Origin: Notamacropus eugenii
Taxonomy: Eukaryota > Chordata > Mammalia > Diprotodontia > Macropodidae
DNA: 64,000 bases
Direction: 5' to 3'
Assembly (NCBI RefSeq): GCF_028372415.1
Contig: NC_092878.1
Span: forward strand, 4,491,501-4,555,500
The notes under the pieces were generated by a model. It worked only from the letters and a program-made list of their open reading frames with translations, made no database searches and was not told the origin of the DNA. Positions 1 through 10,684 of this stretch are shown here, piece by piece. Positions within the stretch are counted from its first letter, which is position 1. Every line of letters starts with the position of its first letter. The translations under genes and the position numbers were made by a program.

Positions 1-450
1 TCCAGAAACAGCAGCTGTTCTGGCTGCTCTGGCTGCTGCCCCCACAGGCTTCTCCATCCCCTTGGCTGCCTTGGGGCTAGGACCTGACCACTCTACTCTC
101 TCACACTCATCTGACAGGTTTTTTCCAATGACCTTCTAATTTGTCCCCTGCATTTGGGGTTTGTAAGGTCTGGAAACTGCCACAGGTGCCAGAGATTCAT
201 TCCCCGAGGGCTGCTCAGGTCCATTCTATGCCAGCTGGCCCACGTTGGATTGTGCTTTGCTCCCAGTGCAGTGCAATAGACGCTTCCCATTGACCTTCCA
301 GGCTATCTTGGGCTGGAGATTTGCTTCACTCTGTCATTCTGTGGGTTCTGCAGCTCCAGAATTTATTTAGGGTCTTTTTTACAGGCCTGGGCTTGGAGGG
401 AGAGCTCTAATGAGTCTGTGCTTTTACTCCACCATCTTGCCTCTGTCCCC
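1..450 (-). mobile_element. L1 LINE, 5' UTR (element continues left of window)
   Basis: Read on the minus strand, this begins near 450 with a leader containing 'ggcaagatggtggag'. It continues into a GC-rich segment with 'gtctattgcactg' (near 270) and 'ccagcccaagatag' (near 310), which I recognise as the marsupial-type L1 5' UTR. The leader resembles the 5' end of the L1 that starts at 17384. The 5' end is present and the element runs off the left edge, so ORF1 and ORF2 are not visible. No open frame here is meaningful. The exact 5' boundary is uncertain by about 10 bases. Confidence 0.75.
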
Positions 451-461
451 TTGACTCCCCC

Positions 462-514
462 AATAGTTCTTACTCTCAAAGAGCTTATATTCCAAGAGAG
501 ACATATGGATAGAT

Positions 515-589
<75 letters not shown>

Positions 590-840
590 GATAGATAGAT
601 AGATAGATAGATAGATAGGTTAATAGATAGATAGGTTAATAGATATATAGATGCAAATTAAGTAGGTACAAGGAAACCTTAGAAAGGAAAAGCACCAGCA
701 CCTGGAGGACCAGGAAAGATTGGCAGAAGGTGGCCCTTGAGCTGTGTGTTGAAGACAAGCAGGGGGACCAGAGTGCTAGAGACAAGGAAGGAGAGACTAA
801 CCCAGGCATGGGGTACAGCCAGTGGAAAGGTATCAAAGAA
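462..840 (+). repeat. Unassigned ancient repeat family, interrupted by GATA microsatellite
   Basis: The piece 'ctcaaagagcttatattcc' before the microsatellite and 'ggcatggggtacagccagtgg' region (near 805) after it match corresponding parts of the long copy at 51635-52680. The GATA tract lies between the two halves. The family is abundant in this window but I could not assign it by eye. Confidence 0.5.
507..652. repeat. (GATA)n microsatellite
   Basis: About 110 bases of nearly pure GATA units are followed by a degenerate end with 'ggttaata' interruptions. Such long, pure tracts are usually length-polymorphic. It lies inside the unassigned repeat copy. Confidence 0.97.
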
Positions 841-1169
841 TCTTTGCTGCTGCGGGGCAGCAATGGGCAGTTAGTCCAGTTGATCAGACTTGTTTGTCTC
901 TAAGCCCCAGATGTAGGACAAGGGAAGTTGGAAGTGAGTCAGCAAGACCTCAAGCCTTGAGCAAAATCTCAAAGTTTAAGTTTCTTGTTGACATTCTCAT
1001 TTTTCTCCCTGCGCTGCCGACTGCTCATTTCTTAGTTCAGTCTCAAACAAAGCTCTCTACTGGGATGTACAGTGCATGGCCCTTCACAGGTGACAGGATT
1101 TAGAGTTTGAAGAAATCTTGTCATCTGCTCAGACCAGGTAGAACAATGTAGGAAGGGACTTCATTTACA
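841..1169. other. No recognisable feature
   Basis: The sequence is AT-moderate. A 93-codon open frame crosses 822-1103 but starts inside the repeat and shows no domain or composition that suggests a protein. I see no repeat signature and no gene. Confidence 0.5.
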
Positions 1170-1290
1170 ATCAGGACTTGGATTCAAATACCATCTCTGC
1201 TACTTAAGGCCCTTAATCATTTGATCTTGAGAAAGTCATCTAACCACTCTGTTTCTCATGAAAAATGAGAGGGTAGTCCAAGATTACATA
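1170..1290 (+). mobile_element. MIR SINE fragment
   Basis: The MIR core order is visible: 'acttggattcaaatacc', then a degenerate form of 'gtgaccttgggcaagtca' (here 'gatcttgagaaagtcat'), then 'ctctgtttctcatg'. Confidence 0.65.
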
Positions 1291-1384
1291 AATATTATGT
1301 CCCATCCTACTTTCATTACCTGACATCCACCATCATATTGTCTATAATCGCTAAGAGCTTATGTTGTCTTAGAAACAACGAAGA

Positions 1385-1560
1385 AGATGGGACTGAGAGT
1401 TAAGAGAGACCTCAGGTGGAATTCCACCTCATAACTGGGTGTATCCACACAGGTTACCAAACTTCTTAGACCTCAGTTTTTTCATTTGCAAAATGGGCAC
1501 CTGTAGTCTCTATCTCATAGAATCAAATGAGTTATGTGGAAATCATTTTTCTAACCTAAA
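1385..1560 (+). mobile_element. MIR SINE fragment
   Basis: It ends with the typical 'cctcagttttttcatttgc' and 'aaaatgggca' block followed by 'atctcatag...caaatgag'. The 5' half is strongly decayed. Confidence 0.7.
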
Positions 1561-1779
1561 CATCTCCTATAATAATTAGAAATTATAGAAAACTCTTAAC
1601 ATATCACACATTTTAATTTATTCTTCCAAACTTTTATGTGAAGTTACTAATCCCAATCTTGTTGCAGTCAGTCAAGGAGTTGGAGTGGAAATGGAAAAAA
1701 AGAGGAGTGGGGTGGGACTGGGGAATAAACATATCACTAACTCATTCCACCTAGCATTTGTTGGGGTGCCTGGTTTAAA

Positions 1780-1985
1780 CTCCATGGCCCACACCAAGTA
1801 CCCCTAATGTCCCATCTTTCCCTTTCCACCTGCTTCTTTCCTGCCTCCTTTTGTGTGTTGTCTCCCCTTTTAAATTGTAAGCTTGTTAAGGGCAGGAGTA
1901 CTGTCTTTTTATTAATTGTATCCCCTGCACCTAGCACAGTGCCTGACACGTGATAGGCACATAAATGTTTATTGAATTGGATTGT
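1780..1985 (+). mobile_element. L2/CR1-type LINE 3' end
   Basis: It carries the L2 3' signature: 'gtaagcttgttaagggcagg', 'ctgtctttt', 'agcacagtgcctg' and 'taaatgtttattgaat'. Only the extreme 3' tail of the LINE is present, as usual for this family. Confidence 0.75.
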
Positions 1986-2214
1986 CCCCACCTCAGTAAG
2001 TATATCAGATCCATGTTTATTGAAAACTGTATTTATAACAGAGTTTTGCTATAGATAGAATGTTGGTTTTAAGGGAGACTCTGTCAAGCCATACTGATCA
2101 GGAATCTTCTAGTAGCTAATCTCTCTCTCTCTCTCTTCCCCCCTTCATATTAATCTTCTGTACCTCTTAGTGACCTAATACAGTAGAAATGCATACATTA
2201 GTCATGATAAGAAA

Positions 2215-2950
2215 GAGAAAATAGTCAGCAGTCTGTATTCTTAGTCCATTACCTCTGAGTGTGGAGGAGGATAGTACCTTTAATCATGAGTCCTTTGCAT
2301 TTGTCATTGGTCAGTGTGTTGATCAGAGAACATGAATGTTTCAAAGTTGTTTATCCTTAGAATACTATCATTATTGTACAAATTGTTACCCTGGTTCTGT
2401 TCACTTTGCATCAGTTCATACAGTTCTTCCCACGTGTTTCTGAAACCATACACTTCCTAATTTCTTATGCCCAGTCGTATTCTGTTACCTTGATATATAT
2501 AACTTGTTCAGCCATTCCCCAGTTGATAAACATCTCCTCAGTTTCCAATTCTTTTCTGTCACAAAAAGTGCTGCTCAAAATATTTCTCTACATATAGATC
2601 CTTTTCCTCTTTTTTTTGATCTCTTTTGGATATCCACCTAGTAGGGGTATTGCTGGGTCAGAGAGTATGCAGTTTAATAGCTTTATTTGCATAGTATCAA
2701 CTTGCTTTTCAGAATAGTTGGACACACCAACAGCAGATTAAAGTACCTGTTTTCCCACAGTGTTTCCAGCATTTGTTGCTTCCTTTTCTTTTGTCAATTT
2801 TGCCAATCTGATGCTACTTCAGAGTTTTAAACTTGCATTTCTCTATTAGTGATGTAGAACATTTTTTATATGGCTGTTATATCTTGGATTTCTTCCTCTG
2901 CAAACTACCTGTTTATATCCTTTGACCATTTATCAATTCACCCATTACAT
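2215..2950 (-). mobile_element. L1 LINE fragment, end of ORF2 and 3' UTR
   Basis: On the minus strand this aligns by eye with the ORF2 C-terminal region and 3' UTR of the L1 copies at 10685-17384 and 58104-59322. Shared landmarks read on the plus strand are 'ttgttcagccattccccag', 'attgctgggtcagag' and 'tcctttgaccatttatcaat'. It is more diverged than those copies, with many stops in every frame. It is 5'-truncated near 2950. Confidence 0.75.
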
Positions 2951-4294
2951 CTTGTTTCGTCCTCTGAGGCCAAGCAAAGAAAATTTTGTCCCTCTTTCAT
3001 AGGACTGCTCTTCAGATACTAGAACGTATCATTTTTCTCCCTCTACTCTCAATCTTCTTCAGGCTATAAATTGACTTGGGCATGCTTCTGAATAAGATCT
3101 CTTCCAGTTCCAAATGCATGATCTATGAATATGTGAATTCATTTCAACTTGCTCTCTTGGTGGTAGACAGATTGAGTTACATGGAGCTTCCAGCTTAGCT
3201 AGAGCACATTGGCAGTCAGGGAATGAATCATTTGTTTTTTTTTTCCTTTGGGTAGGTCAGAATGCAATTTGGTATTTCTCAACATAACTGTGGAAAATTG
3301 TTGTATTAGAATCATACCATCTTCAATAATTTTGAGTCATCTGAGCACACCAACACTGAATCATCTTAAAATATTATTAAGAAATTAAAAGGCATTTCAA
3401 TATCTTTGGACAGTAACTAACAATACCATTTAAAAACTTCCTTTGTTGTAATTACAAGAAACTTATTTCCTTCAGGAACAGGATAGGAAATTAATTAGAA
3501 ACTGAAATGGTGAAATGGCTTCAAACAATGACTTTTTTATTTCATTAAAATAAGTAACTTAAATGGACTAGCTTATTCAGTGTCTCTTAAAGCAAAGAAA
3601 CAATATGGAAACTTGGGAAGTAAATTAAATCTTGTGTTCTTATAAATATATTATTGCCTGATGAGTCAACTTGAATCGAAGCACCAATTTTTTGGGACCA
3701 GAGGCTATTCCCTGTCAGAATGGCTTGTTCGTCACGCAGCAAATTAGATTTCATAATTTCATTCATTGTGTCTTGAACATAGTGTTCTGGACCAAATTCT
3801 GGTTCCAGCAGTCATTGATTCTTTCTACTTTGTGTTTCTAGAGTTCTTAGATGAATGACCACAGAGTAAGCACAGTTAAGAATGCATTGTTGTAATAATC
3901 CTATATATGGCAGATTTCTTTGCCTAGGAATCTTCACCTGGAAAGCTAAAATAATGATCATGATATAACTCTTTTTTACAATTTCCTTTGCTTAATTGTC
4001 TGACATTACCCCCAGAACTGTTCAAGTGGCTTCCTAAGCACTAGTTAAATCCTCACATCTTAGCAGTTTCAAATGTTCCCTTGAACTCAAATCTTGTGTT
4101 TGCAGAAGTTAAACTCACCTATTTCAAGTCTTTTTTGCTAGGTTAACAAATCCATTAAACCAAACCAGAACAACAAAATTTGGTTCAAACCGACTACCCC
4201 AGGAAGCCTGTTATAGCTTGCAAAGACTGAAAGTGTTCAGGTTTTTGAAGTACATGACATTTCTGGGACTCCCAGCAGTTTTCCCTACTAAGCT
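2951..4294. other. Mostly unassigned, repeat-poor block
   Basis: Apart from a possible MIR tail near 3080-3125 ('ctcttccagttcc'), I see no repeat signature between about 3130 and 4290. There is no open frame above 60 codons in this stretch and no recognisable exon. It is AT-rich and could be plain unique sequence or very old repeat. Confidence 0.4.
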
Positions 4295-4460
4295 TTGTCT
4301 GTTTAATCAGTAAATCAATAAACATTTATTAAGCACATACTATGTGCTAGAGTCTGTGCTAAGCATAATTACTGGGGATGCAAAAAGAAGCTAAAGACAA
4401 GTCCCTGCCCTTTAAGGAGTTCCCAATATAATGTGGGAGACAAGTAGATAAGTAGGAAGT
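4295..4460 (+). repeat. Unassigned ancient repeat family, 5' part
   Basis: It contains 'aacatttattaagcacatac', 'tatgtgctagagtctgtgct', 'ctggggatgcaaa', 'agtccctgccct' and 'aaggagttcc'. The same order occurs in the copies at 6185, 38218 and 51635. Confidence 0.6.
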
Positions 4461-4849
4461 GATTAAAGAGGGGAGGCACTAGAATTTAGAGGGGTTTATA
4501 TCCCTCAGTGTACACTTGGAAAACTTAATTTGGGGCTTTTGTTTGGTTTTGAACAACTGGGAAGGATGCTGGGAAGTCAGAACATGCTCTAAAGGACACC
4601 AGCTCAGGACCACCCCTTTCACCAGGTCAAGACAGTAGAACCACTTCTAAGGTTTCAAAAAGTGAGTCAGTAATGTCCATCTTGGAAACCGAAGTAAAGG
4701 CTGGGCACAAGTGATGTCTTCCAAGGGAGACCCCCTTGAGAGTCGGGTGGGGGAGAGAGGATTCCCTGGTGCAGATGTGTGTGTATGTTTTCATATTCTC
4801 TGGTTTTTAAAGGAAAAGCACTAGAACCAAAACTCCCTTTTTCTCTGCT
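4461..4849. other. No recognisable feature
   Basis: I see no gene. Parts (near 4480-4620) may be a decayed continuation of the preceding repeat, but I could not align them by eye. Confidence 0.4.
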
Positions 4850-5215
4850 TCCTGGCTTACTTTAAGATTCAGCTCCAATCTCACCTTCTGTGGGAAGGCC
4901 TTTCCTAGTTTTTCAAATGTTAGTCCTTTCCCTCTTAGATTACCTTGTACTTGGATGCACCCTCTCCCTTCTCATTCCCCCTTCCTCTTCCTTACCGCCC
5001 CCTCCTCTATCTCTCCATCTCTCTCTGTGTCTGTATCTAAAAACATATGGGTTCTCTACACATATGTGTAGAGAAAGAATGTGTTTATAGATATATGTAT
5101 ACACACACAGTTTTTGTGTGTCTTCTCCATTAAAATGCTCCTTGCAGTCAAGGACTGAGTTTTTGTCTTTCTTTGTAACCCTGGCATATAAAAAGTACTT
5201 AATAACTACTCATCA
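4850..5215 (+). mobile_element. L2/CR1-type LINE 3' region
   Basis: It contains the L2-like block 'cagctccaatctcaccttct' followed by 'aaggcctttcct' and, at the end, 'aaaatgctcc...gactgagtttttgtctttc' with 'aaaaagtacttaataac'. A CT/CA-rich low-complexity stretch (about 4975-5110) separates the two parts. Confidence 0.6.
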
Positions 5216-5269
5216 ACTCCCTGGGCCATGACAAAGAGCCAAATAACAGTATGATTCAATTCTTTTCTA

Positions 5270-5860
5270 AATCAAAGCATGAACCTTCAAATAAAATACA
5301 AACTCCTTCGTTTGGCATTCAAGGCTTTCCTACCTCCTGTGTGTTCCAGCCAAACAACTACATTCAGTCTCTGAAAATGCTATGTACCTTGTTCAAGTGA
5401 TATCGTTTATCTGGAATGTTCCTCCTGCTTTATTTCTGCCGGTTTATGACACCCTAATTTCATTGATAGAAAAGACCTTAGAAATCAATCCAGCCCAGCT
5501 GCTTCATTTTATTAGATGAAGAAGTGAGGCCCAAAGACTTGACATGATTTGTGAACGTCACCAAGAAGCAGAGAAGCCAAGTCCTCAAGTCTAGCAACCT
5601 TTCCATGACCTCTCTTGCTCTCCGTGTCTGCTCAGATGCCATCTCTGATGAATCCTTCCCCTTTTCACCCCAACTCTCTCCCTCTTGTGAATGAACACAT
5701 TCTTGTTTCTATTTCTCATGCACTTAGCATGCTCCCTATAGCTCTTTGTGTATGTGTCTCAGCGCACTTAACTGCTCCATGGTCAACCACCTGTCTCATT
5801 ACTGTGTTGTCTCACAGTGCTTCACACAGTACCTTATCTGTTTTGTGCTAAAAGGTGAGG
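5270..5860 (+). mobile_element. L2/CR1-type LINE fragment, split by a MIR
   Basis: 'aaaatacaaactcctt', 'ttggcattcaaggctttcc' and 'tggaatgttcctcctgc' are L2 ORF-end and 3' landmarks in the right order. They continue at 5606 with 'tgtctgctcagatgcc' and 'atgaatccttccccttt'. A minus-strand MIR (5460-5605) interrupts it. Confidence 0.6.
5460..5605 (-). mobile_element. MIR SINE nested in L2
   Basis: Plus-strand reading gives 'ttttattagatgaagaagtg', 'aggcccaaagact' and a degenerate 'ggtcacacagc' block, which is the MIR core in reverse orientation. Insertion of a SINE into an older LINE fits the relative ages of these families. Confidence 0.6.
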
Positions 5861-5861
5861 A

Positions 5862-6000
5862 TAGAATAAGGCTAGTTTGGGAGCCCAGCCCACTTCCTCT
5901 CTGGAAAACCTTGGGCAAAGAAGGCGGTTCACACCTCTGGGCCTCAATCTTTTTCTTCGGCAACCTAAGGGAGAAGACCTATAAGGCTTCTTAATCCTTT
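5862..6000 (+). mobile_element. MIR SINE fragment
   Basis: It carries 'accttgggcaaagaaggcgg', 'cctctgggcctcaatctttt' and a short tail, a decayed MIR core. Confidence 0.5.
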
Positions 6001-6184
6001 GGATGGATGAATATTTCCTCATGAGAATAAAGGAAAAGTATATCCTCTGAGGAAGGTTTTTCTGAAGTACTTATAAAGCAAAAACAGGTGTGCAAGAGAA
6101 ACAACAACAAAGCTTGGCTGATCATCTGATCATCTCTGATCATCTCCAATTCAAAGAGGAGGCCAGACCAACCATGTCTTCATT

Positions 6185-6500
6185 CCCCCAATAATATCCA
6201 ATTAACACTTAAGTGCTTCCTTATGTGCCAGGCACTGCACCGGGGCTGGGGATACAATTAATTAAAACATAGTCCCTGCCCTCAAGGAGCTTACTATATA
6301 AGGTGAGACAATCCATGGAAGGAAGCAGGAAAGGGGGAGGGGACAAAGGGTGGTATCTTGTTCCATGGAATTGAAACCAGATAGGGCAGCAAGTTGCAGA
6401 AGGAGCTGAAAAGTCCAAAGGTTCTGTCATTGATCTCCAAGATGCACTGCTGACTCATTTCTACCAGGTTTTCTCCACCGTTTGCCATATCCCTCACCCT
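6185..6500 (+). repeat. Unassigned ancient repeat family, variant shared with 38218
   Basis: It starts with 'ccttatgtgccaggcactgc' and 'ctggggatacaattaat', followed by 'agtccctgccctcaaggagc'. The next part ('ttccatggaattgaaacc', 'gcagcaagttgcagaagg') has a counterpart after 38390, so these two copies look like one subfamily. Confidence 0.5.
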
Positions 6501-6509
6501 TTTACTGCA

Positions 6510-6665
6510 CACCCCCTTTCATCTCCTTTCTTATGTCATCTCCCTCCCCTCCATTAGAATATAATCTTCCTGAGGGCAGAGACTGCCTTTTTTGCTTATA
6601 TTTGCACCCTCAGCACTTAGCATAGTACCTGGCACATAGTAAGCACTTAATAAATGCTTGTGGGC
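6510..6665 (+). mobile_element. L2/CR1-type LINE 3' end
   Basis: Classic L2 3' tail: 'ctgagggcagagactgcctt', 'cagcacttagcatagtacct', 'ggcacatagtaagcacttaa' and 'taaatgctt'. Confidence 0.8.
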
Positions 6666-6689
6666 TGCATGATTGACTAGGTAGAAATT

Positions 6690-7290
6690 GGGAAACTTTG
6701 GAAGAGCCTCATCCAAGAGGTGGCATTTGAGCTGAGTTCTGAAGGAAATGAAGAATTCAAAGAGGAAGAGGCGGTGGGGAAATGCATTCTGAGCATAGTG
6801 GACAAGCCAGTGCAGAGACACAGAGCCTGGATCATACATTTAGAACACGGAGAGTCCTTAGAGATCCGCCAGGCCGAATCTAAGACTCAGAAATGTTTTG
6901 AGGTTGTACATCATACGTGGCAAAGTCAGGATTCAAACCTAGGGTCTCTGACTCCAAACCCTGCATTCTTTCCACTGAATCATGTTTTGACAACCAATAA
7001 GTGCCAATTTGATGAGGCCACAGAGCACATGAAAGGGACTAATGTATACTAACCCTGAAAAGGTAGTTTGGAGAGCTTTGTCATAAAGAGCTTTAAATGC
7101 TCAATAGGAAGATTTGTATTTGATCCTAGGAGTGTATTGAAGACAGGAGTGACAGACCTGTACTTTAGGAAAATCAATGTGGCAGCTGTCTAGAAGATGG
7201 GTTTGAGAGGAAAGCTGAGGCACGATTGCCAGAGATTCAGTAGTTGAGATAATGAGAGCCTGAAAGAAGGTGGTCAGAGATGAAGGTACT
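6690..7290 (+). repeat. Unassigned ancient repeat family, 3' part, with nested MIR
   Basis: It carries 'catttgagctgagttctgaa', 'aggaaatgaagaattcaaag', then after a MIR-like insert 'agctttaaatgctcaatagg' and 'gacctgtactttaggaaaat'. These follow the order of the long copy at 51635-52680. A minus-strand MIR sits at about 6840-6990. The 110-codon open frame at 6720-7052 is a chance frame across these repeats. Confidence 0.55.
6840..6990 (-). mobile_element. MIR SINE fragment
   Basis: Plus-strand reading shows 'agtccttagagatc', then 'gtcaggattcaaacctaggg' and 'tctgactccaaaccctgc', the reverse MIR order. Confidence 0.55.
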
Positions 7291-7307
7291 TACTTAACAT
7301 CTTACCA

Positions 7308-8280
7308 CGGAAACTGCTCATGGGCCAAGAAGCCACGGTTAGAACCAAACATGGAACAACTGGGTTAAGTCAGAAAAAAGGAATATGACAAGGTTGTGTA
7401 TTGTTACCTTATTTATTTAACTTGTATTCACAGGACATCATGCAAAATGTCAGGCTAGATAAATCAAAAGCTGAACTTAAGGTTGCTGAGAGAAATATGA
7501 ATAATCTCAGATATACAGGTGATACCACTCTAACGGCAGAAAGTGAAGAAGGATTAAGAAACCTCTTGGTAATAAAAGAGGAGAGTATAAAAGCTGGCTT
7601 GAAGCTTAAGATAAAAAAATAACCTAAGATTTTGGCTACTGGTCCCATCACTTCCTGGTAAGTAGAGGGAGAATAACTGGAAGCAGTGTCAGAATTTATA
7701 TTCTCGGGCTGAAAGATCACTACAGATGGCACCTTTAGTCATGAAATTAAAAGAGACTTGCACTTTGGAAAGAAAACTGTGACACAGGAGCAGTGTACTA
7801 AAAAACAGACATCACCCTGCTGACAAAGGCCCATCTAATCAAAGTTTTGGCAGCTGTGTCTGGTATTGACAGGTGGATTCTAAGGAAAGCTGAGCTTTGC
7901 AGAATCAATGCTTTTGAATTTAGTGCTGGAGAAGACTTTTGACAGTCTCTTGGATAGCAAGGAGGTCAAATCAGTAAATACTTAAGAAAATTAATTCAGG
8001 CTATTCTCTAAAAGGTCAAACACTGAAGCTAAAACTTAAATACTTTAGCCACATAATGAGAAAACTGGACTTATTGAAAAAGACCCTGATGTGGGGAAAG
8101 ATTAAAGGCAAAAACAAAAAGAGGACACCAGATGAGGAAATGGATAGAGAGTATCATAGAAACAACAAATGTGAACTTGGACAGATTTTGAGAGACTGTG
8201 GAGGGTAGAACGGCCTGGCTATGTTCCATGGGGTCATGAAGGATGTGGTACAACTGAACAACAAAAACCATGAATGAATG
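7308..8280 (+). mobile_element. RTE (BovB-clade) LINE, 3' part of reverse transcriptase ORF
   Basis: A 73-codon frame (7401-7622) reads LPYLFNLYSQDIMQNVRLDK, then NMNNLRYTGDTTLTAESEE, which is the RTE/BovB reverse-transcriptase palm region. The catalytic motif, normally YADD in this clade, reads YTGD here, so the first catalytic Asp is lost. Downstream frames still show 'LATGPITSW'-like and RTE C-terminal text but are broken by several stops and shifts. The 3' end has the RTE tail 'atggggtcatgaagg' and a short 'tgaatgaatg' tail. The copy is 5'-truncated and dead. Confidence 0.9.
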
Positions 8281-8404
8281 TGGTAACAGTGAACAGAGAG
8301 AAGGGATGGGTACAAGATATGATGTAGGGGTAAAATCAAGACTTAGAGTGGATATGTGGGGTTACTTACTGTGAGTCACAAAGTTAAGGTCTAGATAAAA
8401 CAGC

Positions 8405-8715
8405 AAGTTCAGTCTTTTTTCATCAGGTCTGACTCCTCATGACCCCATTTGGACTTTCCTTGCCAAAATAGTGGAGTGGTTTGCCATTTCCTTCTCTAGC
8501 TCATTTTGCAGATGAAGAAACTAAGGTCTTACCTTTTATCACACCCTGATAAAACCCAAGGATAGTGTTTTGACTCAAACTTCCTGGAAGAGAAGTTTTT
8601 TTTAGGCAGTTAGGGCTAAATGATTCGTCCAGGGTCACACAGCTAGATTTGAACTCAGGAAGATGAGTCTTCCTGACTTCAGGCCTAGCACTTTATCCAC
8701 TGTACTACCTAATAG
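8405..8715 (-). mobile_element. CORE-SINE with RTE-derived tail
   Basis: Plus-strand reading goes from the RTE-like tail ('ggtctgactcctcatgaccc', 'ggtttgccatttccttctct') through the core ('ccagggtcacacagctag', 'tttgaactcaggaa') to the tRNA-like head near 8700 ('ctttatccactgtactacct'). A 60-base segment near 8540-8600 looks inserted or badly decayed. Confidence 0.8.
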
Positions 8716-10025
8716 CAAGATAGAAATTTAATCAGCCTCTCAAATTCAAGCCTTAATTCAGCCACTGGCTTCCATCCATCTTTGGAACCTTGAGAGAATG
8801 GCTACTCCCTTCTTCCTTTACTTGGCCACCAGTGTGTAGTGAATGGTCCTAGGGTTTAAAACATAGGTAGGAAGAGAAGTAGCTAAATGATCCTTGGTTC
8901 TACTGGTCTGCTTAACACATCTTTATGGACTCACTCAACTGCTTCATTCAGTATTCCTGACCAGCGAAGGACATGCTTTCTGAAAAGGCAAAAAGATTGA
9001 TTTTTTTTCTTCCAAGGCTTGTTTTCCAGAACTGACAAGCATTTGATGGTATAATGAAGAAATTATGTCTTCTGGCACCCTAGATACTGACCGAGGGTGA
9101 CAAATGTGCAACGTATTAAGCAAATTCCATTGAGCCTACAACATATACTCGTCATTTTTTTCAAGAGACTTTGTTACTTTACCACCCGCAAAATGTCTTC
9201 CATCAGTGATTCCAGCTGGCGGATCTTATCCTTAATTTGGGTTGTTGCCCTATGGAGATTGGAACATATCTCCTCCTAGAGAGTTTGGTTATGTGTATGT
9301 GTTTTTTTTAAAGAAATGCAAAATGTAAGCAATCTGTTCTCATTTCTCTTTCCTACAGTGATCCAGTTGCATTGGGATGGATACCATACATGAATTTTCA
9401 AACTTTTTTCTTTCAAACTTTAATAAAGTTAGGCTGGGCTCCATAATGCTCTCACTGTGTTTACTACAAAGCCTGATAGTTACATCACTAAAACATATCT
9501 CTCAGATGGTGAATATGCAAGGAGCATGCATCTTCACTGAAATGCCTTTCCTGAGTAGAAAAGCCTGGTTTTGATTTAAACTCATATAAATGTGTTTTCT
9601 TTGTTCTATCTCTCATAAAGCCTTAATTCTGTGCTATACTATAAATCTCGTTTGTGTCTGCTATTGGGGTCTCTTCCTCTCTCTTCCCTGCTCTGTATTT
9701 CCTTTCCTCTGCTTCCCCTCTCCCTTCCTCATCTTCTTTCTCCCTCAGTAAATGCAATGACTTTATTTGGCTTTGAAGAGATGAAGACTTTGGAAGATGT
9801 GCACCAGGCCACTGGTTTATACCCCATCAAGAAGCTTTCATTAATCATCTTGAACCTTGTTTAGGGCAAAGACTCATCCTTTAACCTTATTAGTTTGACC
9901 AGGCTCCTCCTACTTACACACTAGAATAATAAACCCTGAGGTGCCTTTACTAAGAGAGCAACTGTCATTACAGAAGAAGTTGTGAGAAATAAATGCAGAA
10001 AGTGATCATTGCTTAGCAAAACAAA
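8716..10025. other. No recognisable feature
   Basis: I see no repeat signature that I can name and no gene. Frames of 60-77 codons (9097-9279, 9377-9574, 9631-9864) have no recognisable domain. The stretch 9660-9745 is CT-rich low-complexity sequence, which accounts for the Leu/Ser-rich frame there. Confidence 0.45.
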
Positions 10026-10145
10026 CCTTAAAATCAATAAACTCCCACTATGTGCAAGGCACTATGCTAGATGGGAATTCAAAGAGGAAAGTGACACATG
10101 CCTTGCACTCAAATTGCTTACAGGCAAATAAGAAAAATAAAAGAA
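10026..10145 (+). repeat. Unassigned ancient repeat family, short 5' piece
   Basis: It contains 'aataaactcccactatgtgc', 'aaggcactatgctagatgg' and 'cttgcactcaaattgctta', a short decayed copy of the family start seen at 4295 and 51635. Confidence 0.45.
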
Positions 10146-10670
10146 GGCATTGGGTCTGCTAACCTGTGCCTGGTATCACATAATGCATTAAAAAGTAATC
10201 CACTTTAGTTACATCCAGTGATGGAGTCTATTATTCCTAGCAAGGATAAATTAATCTGCTTAGAATTAGTAGATGAAGTATTTTAATGTTTTTTCCAAAT
10301 TATCAAGATTTTTATTCTGAAAATATAGCAAGGAAAAACTCCAAATATTTTTTAATCCAAGTCAAAGAATGCCTCTCATACTCAGGTCATTAGTGAGCTA
10401 CCTCATAAGGATGCTGGAATCAAAACCATGAGATACTTATTAGGAAGCAGTCAGTGTTGCCTCAAGCTGTGAACTCAAAGGGGACATTCTAAGTACTTAT
10501 CTCCAGGTAACTCAGAACCATTTTAAAGAGAAGTTTCTTAAACATTCTGGATGAAAAGAGGAGAGAAGGTGAAGCAATCTGACTTCCACTCCCACTGTAG
10601 AATAGTTCTTTTCCAAAATCGCTAATGACCACTTTAATACAAAATCCAGTATCTTTTTTTTGGTCCTCTT
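10146..10670. other. No recognisable feature
   Basis: This is AT-rich sequence upstream of the L1 target site. I see no gene and no repeat that I can name. Confidence 0.4.
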
Positions 10671-10684
10671 TATTCTTGATCTCT
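10671..10684. repeat. Target-site duplication of the L1 (left copy)
   Basis: The 14 bases 'tattcttgatctct' here recur exactly at 17385-17398, on either side of the L1. They prove that the two L1 ends belong to a single insertion. Confidence 0.88.

Noticed and set aside
507-652. CRISPR-like or regulatory tandem array
   Set aside because: It is a simple four-base microsatellite without spacers.
6720-7052. 110-codon plus-strand frame as a possible gene
   Set aside because: It spans two unrelated repeats (unassigned family and reverse MIR), so it cannot be one gene.
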